A DNA stretch of 64,000 bases, taken from the NCBI GenBank assembly GCA_963402885.1, contig OY727102.1, positions 4,340,001 to 4,404,000 of the forward strand, given 5' to 3'. Within the stretch, counting starts at the first letter, position 1. Each line of letters begins with the position of its first letter. This DNA is from Antedon bifida (lineage: Eukaryota > Echinodermata > Crinoidea > Comatulida > Antedonidae). This document shows positions 1-12,373 of this stretch, in pieces. Made by a program: the position numbers and the translations under genes. The notes beneath the pieces were generated by a model. It was not told where the DNA came from. It saw nothing but the letters and a program-made list of their open reading frames with translations, and searched no databases.

Positions 1-3000
1 TGACACTACGGGGAGTTGAATTTCATCAGCATAAATCGGACGATTTGGCTATGTATAAGTATGTCAATTGTGTTGTGTACTTTCCTGAAAAGAAAAAAAT
101 ATCAAGCTATTTTAAACACAGTAATGAAATATGTATATATATTTAGAATGCTAACATTTTATTTAGGACTACGAAATAGAGTGTTTACTGCACACATTTT
201 CCACTTTAGGCTGTAACTAACAAAACACGTTGTTTATATTAAGTTTCATATACCACATACGCAAGTAAACTTTCAAATTGAATTGGTTCGTTGTCAGGGC
301 GGTTTGGATTAATTTGAACACGCCTGAAATTGGTGTTTAGCCAATTTAAAAAGTTATTTCCATTAAGATTTGCTCTTATTATTACTCAATACTTTACTTT
401 AGTTTCAATACGTTCGTTATTTAAATTATGAACAAAACCATTGAGATTTTATTAATTTAGGTAATTCTTTCCTTTTTTTGAGCATGTTAAATAATGGTAA
501 ATGGCCTACTTACTAGCCACTACTTTAATTAAAATTATGTGATGTATTTACAAAGTTAATCAGAAAGAAAATGAGAAAGAATTGTATATCACTTATTAAG
601 TAAACATTTCAGCTAATATTGATATAACCTTTATCTTTGTTAAATTTATGTCTACTCATTGACATTTGAAGAGAAATTAAACGCCATGATAATAATCATT
701 TTTCAGCAAGTTACTTCTCGTCGTTCCTTTAAATTAGTCTCTAATTCATAGAACATTGTACCACGAGACGTTACCTAATCTTAGAATCTCTCGCACTGAT
801 CATTTTAGCTATATAGTTTTAGCTATACCAACAGACTGCATATCAAATTCCATATTATTGGTCACAAAACTTTTTAAAATCTCGAGCTATCTGTATCTGT
901 CGCATGGGACGAAATATTAAATAACGCGCCCTCTGTCGCTTTTTGCAATTTTCAATATTATTTCAATCAGTTTCTGAGATATTGATTTATTATTTTGATT
1001 TCACCAAGCAGTAATATACACATAAAACCAATTTAAAAATGGAACAATAGACCAAAAATGAATGTATGTTGTTGGTTCACCTGATCTTCCTACAAATATT
1101 GAAGTTGCATTCGATAGATTTTTTAAAGGTTTCACCAAACGGGCATGGTAAGGAGAGAGAGAAGGGAAATCAATGAAAAATAGTTCTTTGCTTTATAAAT
1201 CCTGTATTACTTTTAATCTTGTACATAATTTATCTCAAGTTTCCTTGTACTGTAAATAGGCCTATTGTTAAATCATTTTTTCTCTAACTTTTATTTTACT
1301 TACTCTGGACGCACCTTCATTCAAGAAGTGTGCCACTGTTTCAAGTGTAGCTTCCAAATAAATTATTATTATAAAAACATTTCACAAATTAGCTTTCGCA
1401 TTCTCAGACATTTTATAGGATTAAGGAAAACGTTCTTCCACGAAACGCAGACATTTTAATGACGGTTAATTTGTTTAATAGCACATCTAAAGAAATTAAC
1501 AGACATAAATTGTGTCTAACACAATAAACGTGTATAAATTTGTAAAAAGAAGATTAATATATAAACTATGCAAAGCAGGTCAGGTGACCTGTTGGTATAA
1601 TTTAAGTATTGCGACAGTGATGAAGAGTCCGACGGTCCTAGTTGATCTATACTAGTACTAGGTTGGAGAAAAGGTTAGGCGTATTTAGTCTAGGCAAACT
1701 TATTTATCGTTCGTACCCTGTAAGTCCACAGACAAAATGAAAACATTAGTTTAGTCTTTATTGTATGTAATATACTAAGAAAATGTTATTTCAATGTGAA
1801 GTCATTGAAATTGAACTCTAAACCTTACAATAACCGTGCCTTCTTCATAAAGATGATATAAAATGATGAAAATCTTACTAATTGACGTCGTCCGATTTGT
1901 AATATTTAAATACATCATTCAATCAATAAATCTTTGATTTCGGATGTTTTATTCTATCCATAATTGATAAAAAAGAAACAGAAAAAACAGCAGCCCTGTA
2001 CAATACTGTACAAACACATTTTCACTATAGAAATACTCTATGCATAGCTTTTGCATATAACATATTATTTCTCCATCTATTCTTTACCTAGGAACAAATA
2101 ACATTACTGTATACTACTGAACGTAGAAACCGGTCCGGGTTACATGCAGTAGTAGGGTCACACACTCGACCGTCCTAGATTTAAAGATAAAAATATTTAC
2201 AATTCAGGTGGCAATATGGAAATTGATTGTTTATAAGTCACGTTACAGGGGTCAGGTAATTGACAAAAAGATGTTGTGACGGGGCAATACTGTTTGATCT
2301 GCGATTTATGGAAATTCTTCAAAAACTCGGTTTATGGGTCCTGAAAACGTCCCAGATTCTTTTCACTTTTCTCGGCTACGAGAATATTATTACAGAAAAG
2401 GTATGTTGAGAAAAAGTGGGAAAAGCACACAGATCGTGCTTTAATGTGTATCTGGGCAATACACCGCATGGTATTTTAAACATAACAGTACAACATTCCG
2501 ATTTCGAAATTAACGTGTTGCCAGAAAAATGCCATGGAAATGCCAGATTTGCATTCATGTTATCTCACTATCAATATGCGTTTTTTAAATAGTACCGGTA
2601 TATGTAGCCTACAGTAATGCTGAATAAATGAATATAATGTTGAATGCAGTATTATTAACACGTCTATATTGAAAGCAATCGCCACCAAAATAACATTACT
2701 GAGTCAGAAACTCTCACCGCATACCATACACAAGCATTGATATTATTAGCATTATTATTATAACTTTTTATCTAATTATTTATTATTTTTTGTTTTATTT
2801 TCATATTTTTACTGAAAAACTACAGTAGCTTTCGACATAAAATGACAAAAATGATGATTAGCTATACAATGTACATTTTATTTCTGTAAACAAAATGAGG
2901 GTCTTTTATTTGATTTTAAAAACTGGTGATGGCAGAACCGTGGCATTACCTAGAGCAAGGTCAGCAATAATATAGGTTAGTTAAAAAGGTCGACAGACAA

Positions 3001-5225
3001 AAACAGTAAATCTAAAGCATTTATGAGCTGTTTGTACACACGAGGTAAATTTGTCGACAACTCTGTATACACACTTGTCTATCATTAGTTTTAATTGGTC
3101 GTTTTTCAATAAAATAGAAACAAGGTCTCTACGGACAGTCGTCGACGGGTTACTGATGTCCATCCGACGAGGAGCCGAGACGGTTCACCTTTGGAGGTAT
3201 GCTTCAGGTCACGGTCTGTCTGTCTGTCTGAAAAGCTAGTCTTTACTTGACATATTTTTGTCTGGGACCCTGTGCGTCTTCTCGTGCGGTTTGACCAGTG
3301 CATTCATGACTGCGCAATAATCGTTTAGTAATCGATAAAATACATCTTACTCAAGATATTTTTGTATTGGATGGATTAACAGCATCTATTTTTAACAGAA
3401 AGGGTGTTTAAAAAAGATCAATGTCTTCACCCGGCTTACCATGCTCACATAAAACCAGAAGAGAAAAGTATGTCAGATAAAAAGTTCAAAGCCCATATAA
3501 TAAATACACTTTTTTTTAAATCAATTATTTCCGATTTCAGAAATCTTTAAACATCTTGGGTATGTATGCATCAAAACTAAATAGAAGAAAAACTATACCT
3601 CTCCCGGAAACCCAAATATGTATTTTTATTTACAATACGCAACATACGGTAACTTTCAGAAGGTAGATAAAGAACATGATAGGTGGCTTTACGTTATCAG
3701 GGGTGCTCCCTGCAGGTTATTACCAATGTTTAAATATATTTGTTCGTTTGACAGTTTGACCAAATTTAAAAGTATATGAACCATATGCTGGTAAAAGAGT
3801 TGGGGTCTAATCTTTATTGCCATAAATATTATTTGATTACGACTATACAGTGATTTTAAACCATTGATGAATACGGTAACTGAACTGAATAAAAAATGAA
3901 CATTGAATAAGGCCTAGTTTCTTGTAACTTCACGGAATGTAAAGGCTTTGTAGAAAATAATGATCCACATAAAAAAAACATTTAACGACCTAATAAGACC
4001 TATGCAGACACACTGGGTAAAACAAAGAAGATACGCTTAAAATGATTTATAGAGGTTTAGGTCTTAGATTAAATATGGAAAAAAGAAGAAAAAATATTTC
4101 GTTGAAACATCAATTAAGGATTAAAGAATTAACTTTTAATGTTTACCGCCTTCGAACACATACTTCAAACATTTCAGTGTACTGGTTTTCTGCATCTGCA
4201 TCTTGGTACGGTTGCAATCCGAGATAGAGCGCCTCATTTTAGGGAGAACTTTATTAGGGAACACATAGCTAGTCTATATTTAGGAAATATCAGCTATTTA
4301 CAATCTCTCGGATTTCCAGAGAAAGTGGGGTGGTTATTTCGTCACATGTATTAAACGGCCGTTTGAATTGTAGTTTATCCAGGGAGCAAAGGCATCTGAA
4401 TTTTTTCTCTTGCTCATTTTACCCTTTTTCACTCTGACCCAACTCCTCAGTTTTATTATTGTACACATTGATATGCTTTTATCGAATTTATTTATATAGG
4501 CCTTACGTGAAATAAATTTAATTGAAATTGACAAAGCGTCTCATACTTGTTTTATAGCAGTTACTCATTCGAAAGTTTGCTTTATATCCCATTACAAACA
4601 TATTCTGAGAATGTCATTTTCCAATACGGAGAATTCATTTGTATTTGTAGGCCTAAATGGTTGACTTTCTTTCAACGAATATAACTGAACCGATATGAAA
4701 AAAAAAAACACAAAACACTTACATCAATTTCAGAACTGTAAAAGAGTACTTACATAACTGAGCAAATGTGTTTTCTGTCGCACCATTGTTAAAAACACTT
4801 GCTTTTCTAGGAATATACAGGCAGTTATTAATGTGGGTCATTTGGGAATGAGGAAAGTTCACAAATTAATTCTAGTTGTTAAAAACAAAGCTATAATCAA
4901 ACAATTTGTTTATTCTCGGTAGTGGATTGTACTTGGCAGTGACACCGTACTTGTTCGTGGAAACAACGGCATATCTCCAAGGGTGAGATGAAGTGAATTA
5001 TATAACAAGGCATGCATCAGTCAAAAGTCACATATACAATCAACTAGAGAACATAAATCAAAATAATAGTTCCATTAGACATTGTTGTCCATATATTATA
5101 TTGTAAACACAATCTTCTTCTATTTTCTCACTATTATCATCATTATCAAACGTAAAATCATATTCTGTATCGTCATAATCAGTATAGTTGTTCTTATCAC
5201 GTCGTCACCAGATGATCAATGTAAA
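1..5225. other. Gene-free stretch, no recognisable coding exon
   Basis: I see only short, AT-rich open frames (60-72 codons) with no domain, no convincing splice pairing and no similarity to a family I know. Small items only: a palindromic stretch around 1576-1591 (AGGTCAGGTGACCT, which resembles a nuclear-receptor half-site pair but is probably chance) and a CTGT microsatellite near 3217-3230. It could be intergenic DNA or a large intron of a gene lying outside the window. Confidence 0.6.
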
Positions 5226-5259
5226 ACTTGACAGCAAACCTTTTTCTAGGTAGCAACAG

Positions 5260-6085
5260 ACCCCAAAACGATCAACTTCATCTTCGCCATTTTCATCGTC
5301 AACCTCATCGTCATATTTATATTTACCTCATCCTCACCGTCGTCACAGTCAACCTCATCTTCGTCGTCACATTCATCGTCAACCTCATCCTCTTCAAGTC
5401 AACCTCATCCTTGTCGTCACCTTCATCCTCACCTTCTTCACAGTGAACCTCATCCTCGTCGTCACCTTCATCCTCACCTTCTTCACAGTGAACCTCATCC
5501 TCGTCGTCACCTTCATTATCAACTTCATCCTCACCGTCGTCACAGTCAACCTCATCGTCACCTTCATTGCCAACTTCATCCTCACCGTCGTCAGTCAACC
5601 TCATACTCGTCGCCCACCTCATCCTCGTCGTCACTTTCATCGTCAACCTCATCCTCACCCTCTTCAAGTCAACCTCATCCTCGTCGTCACCTTCATCCTC
5701 ACCGTCGTCACAGTCATCCTCATCGTCACCTTCATTGTCAATTTTATCCTCACCGTCGATCGTCAGTCAACCTCATACTCGTCGCCAACTTCATCCTCGT
5801 CGTCACCTTCATCGTCAACCTCATCCTCACCGTCGTCACAGTCAACCTCATCCTCGTTGTCATGTTCATTGTCAACTTCATCCTCACCGTCGTCAAGTCA
5901 AACTCATCCTCACAACATTGGCAACCTCATCCTCGCTGTCACCTTCATTGTCAACTTCATCCTCGCCGTCGTCACAGTCAACCTCATCCTCGTCGTCAAC
6001 CTTTCCCTCACCCTTTTCACAGTAAACTTCATCCTCCTCACCGTCGTCACAATCAACATCATCCTCATCGTCAACAATCCTATCA
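5260..6085. repeat. Degenerate minisatellite (CTCATCCTC/GTCGTCAC type)
   Basis: About 0.8 kb made of imperfect repeats of blocks such as AACCTCATCCTCGTCGTCAC and CTTCATCCTCACC, with higher-order units of roughly 40-45 bp (for example the two adjacent copies beginning near 5442 and 5487). Because the motif is nearly free of stop codons, it opens long frames on both strands: Ser/Pro/His-rich on plus, Asp/Glu/Val-rich on minus. No flanking exon signals support translation, so I read it as a non-coding tandem repeat. Confidence 0.85.
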
Positions 6086-6102
6086 TAGCATTTCACCAAT
6101 AA

Positions 6103-9100
6103 TGATATCTGAGATGCTTTATTTTGTATTCGAAGAGATAGATTGTCGTTTGTCAAAAGATTAGCACAGTGTTAATTTTCTCGTAAACGTATAAATAACA
6201 TTTCGATGGAAACTCGGTCATTGCAGTGATAGTCGATTCTGGAAACAATACACATGGAGGAAAGCTCTCACGTACACGTCTCTTTAGTAGAAATATTACA
6301 CGCGGAAGCAAAAAGGCAGAGTACAACAACTAATACATACGCACTAACCATTTTATTACAAAAACCGCACTACTTTTTCTTATAACGCGCACGCAATTCA
6401 ATAAGTTTACGATACGATATTATTTATTTCCATTTCAACGAGGTACAAATGAAATTTGGTTGGTTGGTTTACATTTGATTTACATACAATATACAGTTAG
6501 GCGAAAACTGTTTGGTTTCAGTCGATATATATTTGGGTTAGTAGTTTTAATATTATTAATCTAGAAGAGCACAAGAAACATGTCACACTGATCTGTGTGG
6601 TTATTCTTCCATTTCCGTTCGCACACAGTTTAGTGACTTTCATATTTTAAGAAAGCCATTAAATAGGCCTATCATGTTTTGAAAGATAGGGGAATTAAAG
6701 AATGTTAGATCCCATGTTAATTCATGGCCGCTACACGAACCAGAAAGCAGTTAGCCTACCTATAAATAGTTTTTTAAAAGAAATATACTCGGAAGTGAGA
6801 CCACGAAGAAAAGAAACTTAACGCACGGGAATTCAATAAACACGGATGTTCATGCTTATGGGCGCGTAACATTTTAGTACGTGATGTCACGAATTATAGA
6901 GACATTGTGAGACCATTAGTCTATTAGTAGACTAGGGCTAGGAGATTCGTAGGCCTACAGAGGTAAAGAAATAACTCTTGATCTAAGAGGCCAATAACTA
7001 GAGGAGGGAGGGGACCACACTAATATACATTTAGCATTTATAACCATAGATCTAAACATGTTAGGTCCATGCTCTAACCATAACAAACTACTTAAATAAT
7101 AATAACTAGACATGTAACTCGTCACTTTGACGAGTTTGGTTTTCCGCCGCGCAAGTGGTGCAACATTAACATTAAGGGGATAGGTTGAGGACAAAAGGAA
7201 GTGTTCACGTTGGCATTATGACCTGAACTGAAGAATATGATATGTTGTTATTGCTGAATTTTATTATTTAAATTCATATATAGTATACACAGTATAATCT
7301 GTATCCATATCACATACAGTGTAGAATAGGTGAAATTACGGGACCCGATATTTATTGCAATTTTTAACATGTTGACGGTTTTAAAATGAAACGCGAAGGT
7401 AGCATTTCCGAAAGGAAATTATCTCAGCAACAACGTATTAGCGTGTAGAAGAAATTTGAATACGTGAAATATTGATGCGCGCTCTTTTAAATGTAATGAA
7501 TTATGACGCAAAAGATGAAAATACGACCTTTTTTATTTAACTGGCCATATGATGACGTCACAACATCCGATTGGCAACATTTTTACATAGTTTCGTATCT
7601 ACAATCCAATAGCTTCCAGAAAAAGTTTTAATCGTGATTATCACATTTTATTCTTACGAGCTATAACAGATTAAAATTTACTGTAAAGATGAAATTAATG
7701 CCACACGTGATTTAAATTTTTATGCATGATGACGTCAAAAAAATTAAAATATTTTTAACTCCTGCGAAAGATAGTTGATTGACCTAGACAATATCAAAAT
7801 CGGGGTGAAAATGGAAAACGGATAAGTGGAGATGCGCTCTATTCAATGTGGTAAGCTATGACGAAAGATACAAAAATCCTAAATTTTATATTCGCGTGGC
7901 CATACGATGTCGTCACAATGTCCGGTTAGCCATATTAATACCTGATACGATATCTACAACTCATCTACTTCCAGAATATGCCATCCACAAAAAGTTGACC
8001 GTCTAGTTTAGAAATTACGACTGTTTAAAAAAAGGCATATTTTAAACGAATTTTTTAACCTTTTCATAAAAAACGCGCGCAAATTGTCCAATTCGACGTG
8101 CTCGTATGACGTATCTTTAAGTCGAAATTGTTTAAAATTTGGTAAAATTACTAGAAAAGGCTGGAAAAACATAAATCACGCGAAAAAAATACGTTTTCAA
8201 TGCTACGTGCGCACCGCACACGTAAAAATGTGCGCACGCGTGGGAATTTTTGACATGCTTAAAACGACATGAAACGCGTAGAAAGTTGATTATAAATTAA
8301 TTTTGCGCATTTTGAAATTTTAAATGCGCGTGCGCGCGTAACTTTGTGTAAAACACGCAATTTTTTTCCCACAGAAAGTTAGCGCATAATATAAATTAAA
8401 CTTTTGCAAAGTTTCAAGTTGAAATGTTATTTGGTTGTCGAGCTATGTTAAATACGAGAAAATCGTTAAATCGCGCGTACGTCACGTTGCGCAATTGTAA
8501 GCATCATGAAAAGCTTCGCTTGACGACGTTACATAAATGTCAAAATGTCAACATAGTTAAAAAAATGTTATGTTTGCAAGTTTTAGAGAAAAGCGTTACA
8601 CAAAAATCATACAGAAAGAAAGAAGATGAAAAAAAAAAAGATGATGATGATGATGATGATGATTTCGTACAATCACAAGAGGTTTTCCTGCAACTTCGTT
8701 GCGGAAAACCAATAATACTAATACTGTACTTCGAACATACACCGGTATAGTATAACATGGAGGATCGTCCATTCCGTAAATTGATTAAGTAATGCACATT
8801 GGGGAGATATTTTAAACATAAATCTGTAAATGATTCTACTGGGAAAGATATTTATGTATTTGTCGTTTTAGTTCAGCCATTTTCAGCATTAAATTTCGTT
8901 CGGAGATAACATTCCCGGATTTTAGATGGTGAATAAAGAATCTTACAGAATTGTGATTTTCAAATTAGATTGATGCTAATAGTGTGTTTGTTATTATTAT
9001 TAATTTAATCATTATAATGGCAATGTAGAAACATTTATAAAATTGAGAAAAATTAATTAAAACTCCCAAAGGTGTGAAAAACGCGAGTGCAAATTGGTAA

Positions 9101-10825
9101 TTTTGTAGAAAAAAAATTGATATGAAGAATTGGGCAGCTTCGACAAGATGACAAATAAAATGGAAAAATGTTTTTGAAATCACAAATTATTAATTTTACA
9201 GCCATTGAAACAACCCAGTGATTTATACAAGAAATGAGAAAAAAGGCCGACCATTCGAACAAAATCATACGCACAAAATATTGCTTTTGTTAGTTAGTGC
9301 TCAAGATCGATGCAGATATTCTTAGATTTTTCTGCGTAGGCAATGTAAAGTGTGAACTTAGATTTTGTTGGATAGAAACTGATAAATCTCATACGTCAGC
9401 ACCATTATATTTTTTTTAACGAGAAACAAATAACACACAAACACCTGAAGACGGTTCATCAAAGGAATGATGACGCCGACTACAACGATTAAGCAAAAAG
9501 TAATATAAGTGTAATAATAGGCCTACTAATAGTTCAGATGAACTTAATAACACACACCATTATCGATCACAAATTGCAAATGTATATTTGTATATTCCAT
9601 CCATTACGAAACTTAAAAATAACAAGAAAACATTGATTTGACGTTAATATACCTGGAGGACTTAATGCGATTAATAATCAGTAATTGGGCTGGAACAGTT
9701 TTAAGGTAAAAAGTAAAAGAGCATCGGTGTTTTGTTAAGATCGGCACACCAACGCCATCCCTCAAAGGGAACAAACAATGTATAACGATGAAAAATACAA
9801 TACTAGTTACTTGTAGTACTTTTGTAAAATAAGAAACAAATTAAGAAACATTTCAAATGATTTTGAATTGTTTCAACGGAAGTAGAAAAAAAAATCAAAT
9901 TAAATATTTCTTATTATTAAATTGTTAATGAATAGGTTGTATCAGATAATACTCTTAGAATTCATTACAAATCCCCATTTCACTCTGGTACTTAAGAGGG
10001 GTTTTGTTTTTTGGGGGGGTTTTTTCATCATCCGTCACGATGAATGAAGATTAATTATCAGTGAAGCATATATATCGGCGCAACGCCTCCGTTTCCACCG
10101 ATCTGCCTCATTAGTGATGTAAACAGTCTGTGTTGGCCTAACGTCTCGATACATCATAACTCAATTTAAAGTAAGGTAAAATATCATAACCTATAATCAT
10201 CGAAACCGGATGTCGGATACCAAAGATTATTAAAGGTATAACGATGAAAGTTGAATATTAATGTGACTTTTTTGACAGTCTGTCTTTCCGTTTGACTCCC
10301 ACCTGTGCACATGTAGGCCTATAAAATGACACATTACATCAGATTATTATAGCATATACGGAGTAATTCGTATTAAGTACTAATTCGTATTAAGAAGTTC
10401 AAACCCGTAGACACACTAATACTATGCATCTGTTAACTGTACTGTAGACGATTAATCGTTATAAAGCGTATTCAAGATTTTGTCGTCTGGATATTAAGTG
10501 ACGTCACCTGATTGGAAATAGGGCATGGTATTCTGTGCTAGATGTAAAGACTAAAGTAAACGATGTTTTATTTAACCTGCAGATGTATTTAATTTAGTGT
10601 TTCAGAAAATAATAGGGACTGTTCATAAACGATTATTTGTGGTCTACGGTATTGTGTTCCCTATCAGATACGCGGGTGTACGTGTGTGTGGGTAGGTGAG
10701 GGAGGGGTCGCGCATATATACATTATCGGAACTTTCGCCGATGAGCTATGCTCGACGCGATTATGAGATCATGTTCCGAATATGAGCACTGTTTCAATAA
10801 TTTGACAGTATGATTTATATATTAT
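6103..10825. other. Gene-free stretch with diverged repeats
   Basis: No supported exon. Contents noted: a 9-bp-arm perfect inverted repeat at 7116-7136, a CpG- and GCGCG-rich block at about 7380-8560 in which two diverged segments about 356 bp apart (from about 7551 and about 7907) share the GATGwCGTCACAA...CCGrTT pattern, a GAT microsatellite at about 8639-8663, and otherwise AT-rich sequence. The 60-108 codon open frames have no recognisable content. Confidence 0.55.
8639..8663. repeat. (GAT)n microsatellite
   Basis: About eight uninterrupted ATG/GAT triplets follow an A-run. They create Asp runs on plus and Ser runs on minus in otherwise meaningless frames. Confidence 0.9.
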
Positions 10826-11352
10826 ATCAATCAATCAATTCGTATTTATAATGCGCCGAATTTTTTCTAAAAAGATAAGTTCTAAGGCGCAACGCCAGAA
10901 CCGCTAGCACTTGTAAATTTGTTGGAATAAATATGATTTCACATGCCTTTTAAATAAGTCTGTAGATTTTGATTTTCTGATATTAACCGGAAGAGTGTTC
11001 CATATAGATGGAGCGCAGACACTAAACGCACGATCACCGTACGTTATTAGGCGTGATCTAGGCACGCGTAATCTTAGGTTATCATTAGATGATTGCTGTG
11101 TTGGTAGCTTAGCAATTCGCTCAGGTACTCCGGTGCCAGGCCATTAAGGCATTTATATGTCAGTAACAGAATATTTGTAACCAGTGCAGTTTGATGAAAA
11201 GTGGAGTAACATGGTCATACTTCCTGCGCATATATATATGATACGTGATGCTAAATTTTGAACCAGTAGTAACTTTCGGATCGTAGTCTCAGGGAGGCCA
11301 TAAAGAAGCCCATTACAGTAATCTAGCCTCGATAACACTCGATAACATAACT
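10826..11352 (-). mobile_element. 3' remnant of a non-LTR (CR1/L2-like) retrotransposon
   Basis: Read on the minus strand, this encodes broken pieces of the C-terminal part of a LINE reverse transcriptase. First comes a piece of the type LSRLDYCNGLLYGLP...VQNLASR, then after frameshifts KCLNGLAPEYLSELL, then a piece ending GDRAFSVCAPSIWNTLP...FKRHVKSYLF. The 3' end reads GCGCC...CGCATTATAAATACGAA followed by a TTGA/TGAT microsatellite tail (plus-strand TCAATCAATCAA at about 10829-10840). The frameshifts mark it as dead. The same family tail is seen near 36.6 kb. The clade name is inference from the protein pieces and tail. Confidence 0.8.
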
Positions 11353-11403
11353 TTTCTGGCTGTTTTACTTTATCGTTTTTATTTAGCTTTTCGCTTTTTT
11401 TTT

Positions 11404-11542
11404 TATGAGGAAATCTGTGAGAATGAGAAAGTCGCCCCAACCGAGATTCGAACCCGGAACCTTCTGCTTGAAATGCAGATGTCCTAACCATTAGACCACT
11501 GGGGCTTTTATGGTATTGTTCAAACTCGATTGGATAGCGACT
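11404..11542 (-). repeat. Dispersed about 137-bp unit carrying the tRNA-like sequence, copy 1
   Basis: The tRNA-like sequence is embedded in a unit whose flanks (ATGAGGAAATCTGTGAGAAT on one side, GGTATTGTTC.AACTCGATTG on the other) are shared almost base for base with 40903-41042. Shared non-tRNA flanks mean the block moved or was duplicated as a whole. It sits next to the broken LINE at 10826-11352. Confidence 0.8.
11433..11505 (-). tRNA. tRNA-Glu(TTC)-like gene or tRNA-derived repeat
   Basis: A full 73-nt cloverleaf can be drawn on the minus strand: acceptor stem GCCCCAG/TTGGGGC (one G-U pair), A-box-like TGGTCTAATGG, anticodon stem TCTGC/GCAGA with loop ATTTCAA giving anticodon TTC, and T arm CCGGG-TTCGAAT-CTCGG. 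Only a TTT run follows the 3' end, so no good Pol III terminator is visible. The same cloverleaf with matching flanks recurs at 40933-41004, so this is a dispersed unit that may not be an expressed tRNA gene. Confidence 0.65.
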
Positions 11543-12373
11543 TTTTTTTAACATTCTCGGCGTGGTACGGCGGAACAGCACTAGTCCTCAATTGTACACA
11601 TGCGAATCAGAGATCAAATTGATACGCCCTCATCTTTCAGTATTTTATTCACGAAGCGGGAAGCGAAAAGATACAGTATTATATATATATAAACACATCA
11701 GGCACAGTATAGAGGGTGGGGGGGGGGAGAGGAAACGTTGATAAAGATTTATTTCTGGATTTGAATCTGTGTAAATATCTGTAATAATAAACCTAGACTA
11801 TTTAGAAGGATTGAGGGCAGTACACTAAGCAGAAAGACTACTGAAAAAACAGATTTACATTACAAACAATTTAGAATATTTGCTGAGGGCAGCAGAAAAG
11901 AAAAAATAACAAACAATGTAAGAACAAGAGGACCAGACAACATTCAATTGTTTTTTTTTAATGTAATACTTTTAATATTACGGTTAAATACTTATGATTT
12001 ATAGTTAACTGTTTTCATGGATGTCAAATAAAAATAAAAAGCACAATAAATAAACCCTAAACACCATTTCCATCATGAAAATGAAATGGTTGCAAAGTTG
12101 TGAATCAGAACTTTTGGTAAATTCTAGATAGCCTGGTTATCTGCCATAATAGTTATTAGAATAGAAAATATCATTTTCATTGTATATATGCATTTCATGT
12201 GCCATCATTGATTCCGCTGATTGTTTTGTTGAAAAATTACCCTATGTCACAGAAAAGTTCACTCGATTAACATTGTCAATATTGAGTGAGAAATTTTTAT
12301 ACAGATTTATGAAAAAAAAATGTTTATACTGAACTAAGATATTTACAGTGAGATCTAAAAAATTGTACACTCA
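11543..12373. other. Intergenic DNA / 3' flank of HAUS1
   Basis: AT-rich sequence downstream (on the minus strand) of the HAUS1 stop codon, with a short TA run at about 11678-11693 and a G-run near 11715. I see no exon and no canonical AATAAA on the minus strand here. Confidence 0.5.

Noticed and set aside
1610-1660. Hammerhead-like word (GTGATGAAGAGTCC) near 1.6 kb
   Set aside because: No GAAA box or paired stems could be placed; looks like chance.
5323-6156. Long acidic and Ser/Pro-rich open frames on both strands
   Set aside because: They are translations of the minisatellite; frames exist on both strands over the same words and have no splice or start context.
8424-8797. Plus and minus frames of 85-108 codons
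   Set aside because: They depend on the GAT microsatellite and have no recognisable domain or splice support.
11153-11581. 142-codon minus-strand frame as a gene
   Set aside because: It reads through the tRNA-like unit into a frameshifted LINE fragment; not a cellular gene.
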